A DNA stretch of 64,000 bases, taken from the NCBI GenBank assembly GCA_037176845.1, contig JAYKXP010000086.1, forward strand, positions 124,001 through 188,000, read 5' to 3'. The notes beneath the pieces are model-generated. The model was given only the letters and a program-made list of their open reading frames with translations, was not told where the DNA came from and did no database searches. A program made the translations under genes and the position numbers. Each line of letters starts with the position of its first letter. The stretch's first letter is position 1. The stretch is from Paramarasmius palmivorus (taxonomy: Eukaryota > Basidiomycota > Agaricomycetes > Agaricales > Marasmiaceae). Below are positions 46,124 to 57,731 of this stretch, piece by piece.

Positions 46124-46657
46124 ATGTTCGCCGCTTCGAACCTCTAGTACGCACCTTACTCTCGACCCGCGGATCGGTACTCACACACTCGACCAGTCTC
46201 TACATCGTGGTCGCCCTCTTCTGCATTTCCGCGATTCTCATTATCTTTCGCATTCGAACTTGCAACAACCCCGCAACTAGAGCTCGTATAGCTCGGGGCG
46301 ACGGGATCGTATTCGCACAGGGTATCCCCCAGCTCGTTAGGCCTACGTGGAACGAATCATACATTGCACTGCCGATAGCCAAGAGATGGGAAGTCAAGGG
46401 AATGAGCGTGGTGAGCCGTTGCAACACCACTGGGAGCCTTACTAAGAGCTTACTCAGGTCTATTTTAGCCCTTGTCTCTTGTGAATCAAGCCGAGATCAA
46501 TCAGAAGGGGTCACAGGACGCGCCGCGATTACCCAAGCCCGGGGATGCTTTACAGCTGGCTGTTTTTGTTGCGATGCCATTCAGATCGCCTGGAAAGGAA
46601 GATTGTCATGAGATTCCGGTTGACCTTGGAGTAGTAGCATTGAGGCTTCAGGAGTAG
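46124..46657 (+). CDS. Small single-pass membrane protein, 141 residues
   Basis: Three exons: 46124-46146, 46197-46410 and 46469-46657. The first exon is only 23 nt and the first intron 50 bp, so the gene is easily missed. The protein begins MFAASNLYLYIVVALFCISA, a membrane helix at about residues 8-24, followed by basic RIRTCNNPATRARIARGDG, a central PTWNESYIALPIAKRWEVKG and the end KPGDALQLAVFVAMPF with LGVVALRLQE. The order helix, RxR, LQLAVFVAMP near the C terminus is shared by a group of short mushroom membrane proteins of unknown function. Confidence 0.75.
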
Positions 46658-48524
46658 GAATATGAGAATGAAGGAATCATACAAAGGAAAGGATACCCAA
46701 AACATGATCTCTTAGCTTCGCTCGTCGCAAGGTATGCATATAAATATACGAGGAAGATGCCAAGCTCTAATCTTGTTCTTCGTCAGATTCTGGGTCGTAA
46801 TGATTGCGATCGCGACTTTGTGAATTGCGACATATGAATGCAGAGCTGTTGATTTGCATACTACAGCATCAACGAACCCCCATGCCTCGTTCAAATTTGT
46901 AGATTTAGCTGGTAACCTCTGCCTGTATCTAAATATGCATCTAGATTCTACGTAAATGGGTGAGAAGTCTTGTAAAACATCGGCTACATAAAGTTACCGT
47001 CTGCGAACCTAGTATACCATTCCCCTAACGATCACGAGCGTTATTCATAACCTCAAATCTGAAATGGCGGTTAGAGCAAGGCCAAGAAACATGAACTGAT
47101 AACGCACTTCGGGCGCTGACGCTGAGTACGTATCAAAGGACCGCTCGACAGCTATGACCTTCTGCATCCCCCGTTCTACGAGCACCCTCCACCAAATTTG
47201 ATATACGGCATTGCATAACATCCAAGTGATCAAGCGTCTAACGTCACTGATTAATGAGGACTACACCGTACAGTGCTTATGCCAGATCATCCTCGAACGA
47301 TATTACGTAAATCACCAAAGTGATTCGATTAGTGCCTGACCAGGATGGAGGAAGAAGCATGGGAGAAAGGACTCGAGGAAGTAAGGCGGAGAGAAAAGAT
47401 TGTGAATCCAGGTGTGTACGTGTTGCGCCAGGTTTCACGAGGAGTAGATAGTTCCGTAGCATCAACAACCAGGACACCAATGGTTTGTGCAGTGTTCGCA
47501 GGGCATCAGTATGATGTATAGGATCCTATTCATGGAGAATGGAGGAGAGTGGTGGTAGGGCAAATGGGTGCCGCGGCAGGAGTTCTGGCTAATATCATCC
47601 CTGTGGCAGGGCCAACCAACAACGACGCCTTCAGCCGAGCAAAACAATGAGGGAGGAGGCAAACCGGCGGTCCTGGTGGATATGTGCATCCAAAGCTGTG
47701 GTGAGGCGATATGGACGCTGCGGTGGGGGATCGATTTGGAAGTGGTCTCGCATGCGGGTTTTATGGGCATGAGCTTCCGATAGAAAGCTGACGTGCTCTA
47801 AGACGAGATCTTGGTGGGCGTAGGAATACAACAAGGCCAACAACCGACTGCCATCTCCGCTCTTGCTCTACCCATTCGTTCCGACCTCCAATCGGTGGAG
47901 CACCCCGTGGTACCTCATGCAACATGTGGGATTTTCCACTGCGCAAAGCAGCTGTTCCGTTCCGACGAGATTTGGGAAATCGATAGAGATATTGTCCACA
48001 ACTGCATGTGCCGTGTTTCAGGCTGAACAAGTACGTATCGTAGGATATGTCGATGCCAGGTCATCACGAGGTTCGGATGTGAGTAAGGGCATAGCGACAA
48101 AGGATTAGGATGGACTTCGGAATTGCGCTTGTAGGAAGGAAACGTTGGTTGGTTGGTGCCATATGAATAGCATTGGGACTGTATCGAACACGAGATGACT
48201 GGAGCAACTATTTGACGCCTGCTTGACAAACACTGTTGTGATGTGATTCTTAGAGGGGTGGCATAAGTCAGAGCTCTATAACACGCACTTTATTTCTTTC
48301 ATAAGACACGATCGCTCCGTCGAGAATGTCCCAAGTCCCTAGAACGCAGAGAAAACCCGTTAGCATAAATGAACATGCATTGGACCAGAACTATTACTTT
48401 CAGGTTTGATGGTTGCGCAACTTTCGAGCTAAAACAGGCTCTTTCTAACCAGGTATCATTTCGATCCACATGAAAGGACAAGAAGGGGGGAAGGCTGGGG
48501 AAGGTCAAGGAAGGAAGGAAACTA
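46658..48524. other. Unassigned; weak minus-strand coding signal
   Basis: No model is convincing. Around 47930-48010 the minus strand can be read as VDNISIDFPNLVGTEQLL, followed by a possible donor GTACCACG, but no start or continuation fits. Confidence 0.3.
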
Positions 48525-49527
48525 GCCTGGCACCCAGGGCGGGGGGTTCGGTTAATTTCACAGTCCGACGCATGCCGGGACTTTGCCGCCTAGTGCAATG
48601 ACATCAACTCGCGTCGCGTTCTGTGTGTTGAATTTTCGTTTGGGTGCTGCGTGCATAAGTATGGCAGATTCTTAGGAAAGAAGTCCGCGAGGACGTTCCG
48701 ACTTGAACCCAGAGAATCTGGCCGCTGTACGTGAGCTCATTCGGCCTCGTTTTCCTCATATTCACGCTTACGCTCTGGAAGCTACTAGTATCTGCCAGGC
48801 AGCAGATGGTTTCCAAACCATTTCGGTTGCAAGACCACTTTCCTGACTAGATTCATGGCCCTTGTTCAGGATCTGGAGATGCTTCCCGATAACCCGAGAA
48901 TAGTTGTTCTCTCGATGAACTTTCAACAGACAGAAAAGGTTGCAACTTGGTTGCAACGCTCTTCATACGGGATACCCATCACATTCTTCATCCGATACTC
49001 GACGATATACGATGCTTTATGCTCTCCCCGACCCGTTAGAAGCCGCGCTAACGTTGCACTGTGCATGCGCGTACGGGTGACACTGTTCCCTTTTTCATCC
49101 CTCAACCCGAGACCAGTAATAGAGGGCGTAAGAGGACGTGACGGACGCGATGGTGTGGAGTAGTGATTTTGAAATCGACCCTTGTGTGGATAAAACGGGA
49201 GTCGGGAAAGATATACAGGATTTGGAGCGGGGAACGGAGCAGGATGTACAATGTAATGCTGGTAACGATGATGTGGAATGGGCATTATTATTTGTGCTCA
49301 TATCCTCATCCAATGGATCGTCGTCCGAGTCCATCATTTTGTTGGAATTCTGGCTTGGTGCGCACTGATATATAGCAAGGAAAACGCTACTCTTGTTGAG
49401 GTACGAAGACAAGTACACTGATAAGATCACAAAGTTTTTCTGTCGTAATCGACAACAAAGAGACCGTTTCCGGGCGGAGTTTGAATTTAACCGAGCACGA
49501 CGGTACCCCCCGCCCTGGGTACCAGGC
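48525..49527. mobile_element. Possible inverted-repeat DNA element (about 1.0 kb)
   Basis: GCCTGGCACCCAGGGCGGGG at 48525 is matched on the opposite strand by GCCTGGTACCCAGGGCGGGG ending at 49527. 22 of the first 23 bases agree, and similarity continues (GGTTAATTTCACAGTCCG against GGTTAAATTCAAACTCCG) after an 11-base insertion in one arm. CAGGGCGGGG-like ends are seen in fungal hAT elements, which makes hAT a candidate. No transposase is visible; the interior frames are short. No target duplication found. Confidence 0.55.
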
Positions 49528-50676
49528 TTTACTCGTCAGCACAGAACGACTTATCTTCTGTGCGAGTAAAGACGGCTTGCCAGGCTAGAAGGAAACAGTG
49601 GAATCCAAAGGAATCAGCTGACCGAACGTTTTAACGTTTAACCCTGACGTAATGGCCTTCTTGGATTTGAGCGGACGCTATGTAAATCAAGACAACGTGA
49701 CCCTCCGATTTTCGCTACCGATTGTGGTGAAAAAGAATACCGAAATTGTGTCCGGTTTATTTTCGAGTCGTATTACGGGTTGACCAGACCAGTATACAGG
49801 AATCCCATTGCGTTCAGAACCACTTTTGTACATCCGAAGTAAGTGGACTGTCTAAAGATGGATTCTACGCTGACCTTGGCACATCGTTGATGAATCAATG
49901 TCATCCTGAGTGGGCAACTCTATCGCCGTGCAGGCATCTCGGGCGCTCATTATATGCCATTCTATATCCAAATCAGTACGTGCTTTACCGCCCAGCACTA
50001 TTGTGGGTTCTTCGCGGCGTTTGGAGACGCTTGTTATTGAACGTTGCCGCGAGACAGTGAATACTACATTACTGTTTGATGGTATATTTATCAATTGGTC
50101 GAACTCACGAGTTATTTTCCATTTACGACCCATACGCCGTAGAGTTACCATATCTCGCTTTTCCTTCCCTACGTCCACCTTCAACGGATTCTCACAGTAC
50201 GCTATGAGGTACACTTGAACGATGAATCAGTTTTCCCGGAGCAATAGGCCCCTGGCTATTCTCATATTCAATGCAGAACCCATTCTTCACGATGTACGAT
50301 GTCATGTTGAACTGTGACATTGCCGAAGGATGCAGTAGTGCCTTTGAGAACGTGCGCTATACTCCTCTCACTGCTTCGGTTGGCTGGCGTACCATTCAAT
50401 TGTGTGGACTGGAATGTGTCAGTTCTTCATTCCAGGATCGACTTCGGTGCTCTCCTGTACCTGATAGTGAATTTGTGCCTACAAAAAGTATTGATTCATA
50501 ATATATATTCCTCGAGGCACCAAGAAAGAACAACAGTCCAACAAAATGATATGTTTCCACTATTTTTAGAACGACATATAGCGAACCCGGTACCTAAAGG
50601 TATCCCAAAACCCAGCAATAAACCAAATAATGTCCATCTGAAATATGATGTAGTCCCTAGGTTTGATACCCAAGCC
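49528..50676. other. Unassigned 1.1 kb
   Basis: The minus-strand frame at 49852-50214 contains KRDMVTLRRMGRKWKITREF and may be an exon of an unidentified gene, but I find no partner exons or start. Nothing else is supported. Confidence 0.3.
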
Positions 50677-51503
50677 TCAGGCTTTACAATACCCATCACT
50701 CTCAGTAATAAAGTTCACAGATCCATCTGGTTGAGTCTGTCCTCCGGTGTTGGTAGCCAATTCCGCGCCGTGACACGAAGCATACAAGGAACATGTCAAG
50801 AGTGGGCTACCATCTTTCCCATGCACGTCAAAATACGCTATAAGTATGTCGATCATGTCAGAAAAGGAGAAGAACGAGGAACCAACAAAACATATGAACG
50901 CACTGTTGACGAACGAACACTCCGGAACAGTGTCACACATTGCCTCGCAATCTGTCGTGTAAAAGTTTCCGTTAGATGGGTTCGAAGAAGGGAAAAAGTA
51001 TAACCTTGAATGGCATCAACCAAACCGAAAGTCAAATAGTCATCAGCCTGGATGGCCCCGGTAAGGTTAGTGAACGTCGGAGTGTACACCCCCGAAGGAG
51101 GAGGCGGGACTTGAGACGGCTGAGGAGTGGTATCTTGCGCTCTTCTAGTCGGCTTCAAGTATGTGAGGGGTACATTTGGGCAATGAAGCGACGCGGCATT
51201 GCTGTTGAGGGTCGTGCACAAGCTCTATGAAGTAAAAGAACGCGTATTAATATCGGTCATAGAAGGCGAAATGGAACGAGAACGCGTTACTTTGTCTTTA
51301 AGCCACGGTAGTCCAGGGGCAAGGTCCGGTGAATTTCCATAATACCAGCCTGGAATGAACGGTGCTGGCGACCCGTAATGGTTGGATTGGGTCAGAGCGA
51401 GCGCTGCACTACCAGTGTCTCGCCTGAGTTTTGGGAACCGAATGGAACCTGCGGACACAGAAGCGACAGCAAGAGCGGTAACGAAGGCAGAGAGGAGCTT
51501 CAT
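50677..51503 (-). CDS. Secreted fruit-body-specific-protein-like protein
   Basis: Four exons on the minus strand: 51291-51503, 51005-51224, 50904-50951 and 50677-50837, giving 213 residues. An N-terminal signal peptide (MKLLSAFVTALAVASVSAG) is followed by a proline-rich region with FIPGWYYGNSPDLAPGLPW. The C-terminal cysteine module reads DCEAMCDTVPECSFVN, then FDVHGKDGSPLLTCSLY, ATNTGGQTQPDGS and SDGYCKA. This cysteine and GGQTQPDGS pattern is that of basidiomycete proteins annotated as fruit-body-specific protein D-like, of unknown biochemical role, probably in the cell wall or matrix. The long plus-strand frame at 50314-51003 is antisense to it. Its first exon start is the only ATG that gives a signal peptide. 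Confidence 0.85.
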
Positions 51504-52463
51504 GAAGGTAGAATGGGGAATATCTGCACGCAGACAAAGGTGTAGCTGAGGAGTGGAAGTATTTATCCTCCTGTACGCGACGTCAGGCAACATTCGATGA
51601 TGATCAAGGTCGAGGTACAAGAACACCGCGGCGGCCAGGAGTTGAGCAGTTAGGAACGACAATCTCGTTGAAATCATTGTAGCTGCCTACAACGTGTTGT
51701 TCGAGATCATGCGTGAGAATTGAATATCGAAGGTGTTCAAGGGAACACCTTCCTTTGTGAATAAACCATGTCCTTGAAGAAGTAATGACCGAGGATCCCC
51801 TTGATTCAGGAAGCAGCCGAGAGAAGCATATACCAAAATCCAATCAGATCGCATGCCGAGGGCTGACTTTTGTGCCGAGTTTGATGTTGCGTAACCGAGT
51901 TGGAGATAGGCGGCGCCAGAGTTGCCAGTGCGATGGGCTGCAAAATCTGTCGGGAATTCGAGCCCGATAACGTCGCCTGTTAGAAAGAAAAAGAGAAAAA
52001 AACTGTTGGCCGTGATTCTACTCGACGAGTGATGGTATATCGCGAAGCTGCTAGCAGACCTCAAGGAGATTATTGCGTATTCGAGACGAACCTGATGGCT
52101 ATGAGGCGTTGTCGAGAGTGTTGTGATGGTAAGAGGAGAGGCCTGTTCGGATTCTCCCGGACCAGAGCACTGACGCCTGGGCACGTGTTCCGCTCTTTCA
52201 CCGGAACTACCATGGCTCACTACAAAGAAATCCGAAGACCGTCACCTACTCGCTTAGCTTATCAGCTCAATGTCGCGCCCAAACGCCACTTGTCCTCATG
52301 CTATCTTCGATTCTCCAGCGCCCAAGTCTATTTCTTTGGAGCTTCGTTCATCATGTGTCCGATGACAACGGTATATTTCGGTCTGCCTTGCTACCCAAGA
52401 CAGCTTGATTAGAGACTATAAATCCGCTCATGAACTGTTCTCTCGGTTCGCAATTTCTTCGCG
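51504..52463. other. Unassigned, possible minus-strand exons
   Basis: The minus strand at 51690-51980 reads GDVIGLEFPTDFAAHRTGNS and on to LVYASLGCFLNQGDP, which looks like coding sequence but joins no start that I trust. A T-rich acceptor precedes it near 51980-52000. Family not recognised. Confidence 0.35.
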
Positions 52464-53857
52464 ATGGATGATGATACCTGCGTTGCGCGCGATACGGCAA
52501 GCCTCATTTCAATTTTTGTGGAAAGTATACTATATGGTACGCAGCCAGTCATCCTTTCTGCATATCTTCTCATTGGACCTTTAGGGATCTTTGCATCCTT
52601 GTCGTTAGCCACGGTTATGATTCTTTTCCATCGACGGAATCATCGCATCTCTCTCTCATCTGGTAGTAGGAGATCTCCTAGTGGTGTGTTGATCATTGCT
52701 GGTTTGATGTTTCTGGTGGGGACGATCGTGAGTCTCAGCCAATGTTACCCCATCTCTCTCACAGGTTCGTTGTTAGCATGTTGGTGCAAGTTTTCACCGT
52801 GTTCTGCATGGAATGGACCAGCCTGTTGCATTGTCGAATAACTCTCTTTACTCGCTCCGAGACGCTATCTTCATTCTCAAGGCTGTCGCGTACTTTTCTC
52901 AGACCATGCTAGGAGATGGATTTTGGGTGAGCGACGCATCACGTGCTGATCATGTGTACTGATTGACTTAAAACACGTAGCTTTATCGTTTGCATGTCGT
53001 CTGGAATGGAGATAAGCGTGTTACCTTCCCATTCGCCATATTACTGGCAAGCAATATAGGTCAGGGATACCAGCACATATTGAGTGATTAATCTCAAGTA
53101 CTACTAGCTACGGGAATAAAAACCGTTCAAGCCCTGACCCGAGCCTCTGAAGCTGATCCGTTCTTCACTGAAATTGCAAGATGGATAATTTCTTTTATCT
53201 CAATGACGCTAGCCACTAGTATCGGATGCACAGGTATGAATTAATCTCTACACTCCTTTCGTCATTTAACATGAACCCTTCAGCTATGATTGCAATACGT
53301 ATATGGCACATCCACCGGCGCACTTTTCGCTGCCCGTTCACGATGCGACTGACGGGTTCTTCAATTCTCCCTACCTTTGCTGTTGTTGTGATTGAATCAG
53401 GAGCGATATATTGCACAGCCCTGGTGGTATGTCTATCGATATTCCTTTGTGATAAGAATCGATATGTCCGCTATGACACACCGCACGACTTGGTATATCA
53501 TTTTCTTCCCAAAAGACACCTCAGGCGCTGATACTCTGCATTCACTTAGCTGACCCAAGTTATTGTGAGTGGCCATTATTTCTCAGCTTCCTCCTTCTTG
53601 ATCATACCTGTCTCTAGGGGATAACATTTTCCATGGTAATCGTTCGTGTTTCGTCGGCTTCCCATGAATCTCAGCCTCTCTCTCCATTGGACACTTCCGC
53701 GATATCATGGCAACATTCCTCGAGGCGGAGTTCGAGGCTTACTGTTCGTCAGAGGCTATCAGTGCCTTCGGAGGTTCACCTCACTCGCCGGGACGTTTAC
53801 CATGCAAAGGATTCGTGGTCCCCAACTGAGGAATCTTCGGTCTCAACGAGTGTTTGA
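52464..53857 (+). CDS. 7TM-like integral membrane protein, family copy 3
   Basis: Eight exons: 52464-52536, 52585-52727, 52777-52926, 52981-53059, 53108-53233, 53284-53492, 53550-53564 and 53618-53857, giving 344 residues. Start MDDDTCVARDTASLISIFVE, then helices GIFASLSLATVMIL, GVLIIAGLMFLVGTI, the hallmark GDGFWLYRLHVVWNGDKR, FPFAILLASNIATGI, AMIAIRIWHIHRR, ILPTFAVVVIESGAIY and LTQVIGITFSMVIVRV. The cytoplasmic tail of about 65 residues is Ser-rich and basic (SSRRSSRLTVRQRL), suggesting phosphorylation. Exon 7 is only 15 nt, coding LTQVI. The acceptor chosen for exon 3 (TTAG at 52776) is the only one that keeps the frame. Function unknown. Confidence 0.86.
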
Positions 53858-54367
53858 GGTCGTTGGACTACCTGTTGAAGCGTTATAGATGGTTCAAGAA
53901 AGTTAAAGAATCCCGATGCTTCTCGTTTGGCTCATTCAGACCCTCAGGTGCGCCACTAGGCCGCTTCATTCGGCGATAGCGTACCACAGTGATCATGCAT
54001 GTGCGAGTGTACTTACAACCGAAACTCTTATATTCGGAAGATACGCTGGGAACATCACGGTTCAACGCTTTTAACGTGGATATGCGCCCGAAAGAATTGA
54101 AGCGCCAGAAGTGGGCGATTATATTCACTAGAGGTCTGCTCCAGAAGGCAACCGTATGGTTTTGTGTGTTATGTATCCTTGAATCCCTGGATGAGACAAC
54201 CGCAGTACAGAAAATTGCTGAAACGTCCTGAGACCAGTACAAATAATATTCGCTAATTTGTTCCGGCGTACATACTGGATTTCCGCAGGAGTCTCCGGGG
54301 TGGTGATTCTGGTCAGGTCGTTCGGTGTCCCAGCGATATGTATGCTTGTAGAGCCCAAGTCCGGCAT
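53858..54367. other. Intergenic, nothing recognised
   Basis: Separates the 7TM-like gene from tRNA-Leu. Open frames on both strands are short and featureless. Confidence 0.45.
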
Positions 54368-54468
54368 GGTAAGATGGCCGAGCGGTTAAGGCGTGTGACT
54401 CAAGCTTTGGTGAAAGCTTCCCTTCTCATGGGAGAAATCCCGCCTGGGTTCAAATCCCAGTCTTACCA
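54368..54468 (+). tRNA. tRNA-Leu(CAA) with intron
   Basis: Acceptor GGTAAGA pairs with TCTTACC, discriminator A. The D arm is GCC-GAGCGGTTAA-GGC (canonical A box). The anticodon loop is CTCAAG, giving anticodon CAA. About 19-20 nt of intron follow, then the 3' half of the anticodon stem (TCATG), a long variable arm (GGGAGAAATCCC) and the T arm CTGGG-TTCAAAT-CCCAG. Long variable arm and CAA anticodon identify Leu; eukaryotic tRNA-Leu(CAA) genes usually carry an intron here. The 3' CCA is not encoded. Confidence 0.93.
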
Positions 54469-54470
54469 TA

Positions 54471-54476
54471 TTTTTT
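54471..54476 (+). terminator. RNA polymerase III terminator of tRNA-Leu
   Basis: Six consecutive T start three bases after the tRNA end, the usual Pol III stop signal. Confidence 0.8.
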
Positions 54477-54865
54477 GCTTTTTCACGTCAGATATCTGTC
54501 TTATATGTAACGTCTTTATTACCTCCTCAAGCTGAGTTCCTAGCTAAAGGCTCCAACTTGAAGTAACACACCACATCGTAAATGTATTGAGTACAGAATA
54601 TGCAGAATAAGGTGTTTAATGACGACTTGAGTGGACTTTACTCGGTTCAGATTGGTCCAGTCGAAGATATAAAACGAGGAAAAGCAGACATAAAATAATC
54701 CTGAGCCTTCAGTCGTGAAATCTCTGGCCGGAGCCTTTCTTTATATTACTCGATAATCTGAAATAGTGCTTGCCATCGTTGCTAGGAGCGCGACTCGTAA
54801 GGCTGACACAATGTCAAAGTAATATACACTAGATACATAAATTTGAAACTTACACACCAGAATGT

Positions 54866-56247
54866 CTATAGTGGATCCATCATCAGCAAGTTTACTCCAC
54901 TACGCTGATACCGATTAATTAGGCTCACACTCAGCCTTCCTTGCTCGTTACATCGATAAAAGAGATGTAACACTCTCTGGACGTACTCCAGTCTCTCCTG
55001 CACATCGCATCCATGAACCGGAACGTAAATCTCCTTTTGAACGCAAGAAAATTGCTCCGAAAAAAGCAGCTCGTCGAACGCGTGCCATTCCAAGGTCGAT
55101 GACACCAAGTTGTGTCGCCCAATGACTAGATTGAGCTTTCTCAACCGATTTGGAAACGGAAGAGATTTTAGGGTGTGTTTAAGCCTTGACAGGATTACTT
55201 CAAGCTTGGGAAGCGGTGCGGGGCTCACTTTTGAATCGGGTATATGAACGCCGAGTGTGTCAAGGTGTGTAAGGTGTGATAGGTCGTATACATATTCGTC
55301 TACAAGGCAGTTGAAAGTTCAACACTGACTGCAAATAGACAATGGAAACAGAACTCACATTCATCATCCCCGAGATAACTGAGCGGATCGACGTCGTCAC
55401 TTGGGAAGCTTATGTAGAGCGAAGTGAGATTACTGCTCAGCTGGAGGTATGTTGGGACCCTTTCTCCAGGACCTGTTGCACAATCGCAGTTTAGAATGGA
55501 AAGGTATCGGAGGTTTCCCAATGGTATTTGGCTACGAAGCCAGTCACAAATGGTATCCCACGCAAATCCGTGAAAGATTGAGATATTGAGATGTAGGGTG
55601 TGAAGGAGTGGTGGAAGAGTGATCTGATCCATTTCATTGTGTAAGTCATCCGAGTCGAGGAGGACCTCGCAGCTGATACCTAGAAACTCCAAGCGCGTAA
55701 ACGAGGAAATGAATGTGAACAATGAATTGAATGTTTCCATTCGGAAATCCAAATCAAGTCTGGTGATATGTGATTGTGGGAAGCAAGTTACGAGGAGATC
55801 ATGGTAATCTCGGTGATTAAGGAGAGGTGACGCAAAGTCCATCACTAGCGCCAGGGTGTTCACGTTAATCCTTCCCATGAATTGAGAGATGATGTTGTGA
55901 GTTGATTGGAGGTGATGACTGAGTGCGGAGATGTCATTGTCATCTTCTCCACCGGCGGGCTGTATGAAAATGGTGATGTTGCGAATGGAATGAAGAGGAT
56001 AAAGGGCGAGATTGGTGTAGAAGGGGTCTGGGTGTCGTAGCTGGCAAGACACGAGGCGAACCTTTGCCCCTTTGCTGAGGTAGCACGAGCATATCGCTGA
56101 CCATGATGAAGATACGAGGCTACAGGGATACAGAAGAGTGTTCCCGTCGTTTGCCTTTGCGTGATATCCCAGAATCATGTCAACGATCTCGAGGGGAATG
56201 CATTCTCTAGAGTTGGGTTGCTTTGGCTGATTCTGACTCTGCGACAT
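54866..56247 (-). CDS. F-box-like protein, copy 3 (intact)
   Basis: Two exons on the minus strand, 55359-56247 and 54866-55299, with a 59-bp intron; 440 residues. Closely related to copy 1 throughout: MSQSQNQPKQPNSRECIPLE, F-box-like IPLEIVDMILGYH and LLYPCSLVSSSWSAICSCYL, NITIFIQPAGGEDDND, INVNTLALVMDFASPLLNH, LDLDFRMETFNSLFTFISSF, LPPLLHTLHLNISIFHGFA, RVPTYLQLSSNLTSLYISF, DPLSYLGDDE, and the end RYQRSGVNLLMMDPL. The intron position and phase are identical to copy 1. A substrate-recruiting role in an SCF ubiquitin ligase is inferred from the F-box-like start only. It lies 14 kb from copy 1 on the same strand. Confidence 0.86.
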
Positions 56248-57731
56248 AGTACTTTTTTGTAACTTGAAGTGGGTACATCGCTGGAGAAGTAATATATCAA
56301 AGCGCAGTCCGGAAAGGTCGGCCAAAAGTCAACGAAGACTACGTGGTGCGGGAGTATCGGCTGTATGCTGACTGTAACGACGTGAAGTTGTCAACTTTTA
56401 TCAGGATCTGACAAGGCAGGTTAACGTCAAACGCTGTACCTGGACATGCCGACGACCCCGACAGGGTCTAAGCAGTAAGTATCCCACAACGAGAGGACCA
56501 TAACGGCCATCTTACCCTTAACCTGCTATCGACCCTCTCGGCCAGCGCAAGGTTCACACTAGGCAGAAATGATTGCTGTCTGTGTTACCAGATTTGGCGC
56601 TCAAGTTTGACATCGCCACTTTTGAGTACTATCATTGGCTTCAGCCCCGGGCGCTACTTAGTTGACATTTGGGCGCTAGGATAATTCGGATAATCGGATA
56701 TTGATTACAGACGACCTTCTCGAGTCTGGGTGTCGACAACTAAGACGTGGGGCAGGTGTGGACCTGCCCAAAGTGCAAAATTTCTCTCTAATAGAGCAGT
56801 GGAGTAGAACCTCCTCCTTGCTCATGCTTTCGTTTGTGCGGTGCTGTTCATTCTCGTTTTCGATAGTAATGCTGTTTGCTTTCATCTACTACCAATGTGT
56901 CATTATCCATAGTTGCATATTATTCACATTGGTATGAACTGGTCCGAATATGTTTTGATAAATACTCACGAGGCTACGCCGGTTCACAACGCGCTCACTG
57001 GCAAGGAGTGTGGGCAACAAAGAACTCTATTTCTCTCCAGACGACCCTATGATTATTGATTTTGAAGAAATGATATTGGATATGCGGCTCTATTCCTGAT
57101 AGATCTCTGTGCTCATCTGGCGTACAATATAGGTGAGGGTTCTGCTCACTTCTTCATGGACGGCGCGGAACAACCTTGGGAATCTGAAAATAGCCGAGTT
57201 GAATTATCCAAGAGTTCACTGTCATTCCAATTGTAAAAAGGACATGCTTGACGGAGTTTTACTGCGCTTGAACGTCGGAGTTGATGAGGAACAAATTTAG
57301 TGCCATTTGGAGCTGATTTTGTAGTCACTTGGTAGTGAGCGCCAGCGATTGAAGGGTTTTAACGCTCGTTTTACCCAAGTCGCGTTGAACACATAGACTA
57401 ATTATTGTCATGCTATGATCAGCCTTTTGCTCTCACACTCGAGATCTTGGCATAGCATATACTATACAGTAAGTCGCTATGAATACACGGCTCAGATGCA
57501 ATTGATATAGCGGCCGCTGGGTCATGATTCTCCGGCTTGACAACGCAGTTTAGTTATTTTGCACAGGACGATGTTGACAAAGCTTTCAAATTGAAGCAAG
57601 CGGCTATGTTATCAGTGCTTCCCGCCGGGATAGTTCTTAACAACGGTGCCGCCGAGATATATCTGTGCTTCCCGAATCCCTTAAATGCTCGCTGAGAAAC
57701 CACGTACCGAATTCTAATCCAAGACCCTAGC
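56248..57731. other. Intergenic, nothing recognised
   Basis: About 1.5 kb. GGGCGCTA and GGCGCTCAAG phrases recur near 56590-56680. No gene model is supported; frames at 56676-56937 overlap on both strands. Confidence 0.4.

Noticed and set aside
50314..51003. 229-codon plus-strand open frame, the longest in its neighbourhood
   Set aside because: It is antisense to the well-supported secreted protein gene at 50677-51503, shows no domain and has no splice or promoter support.
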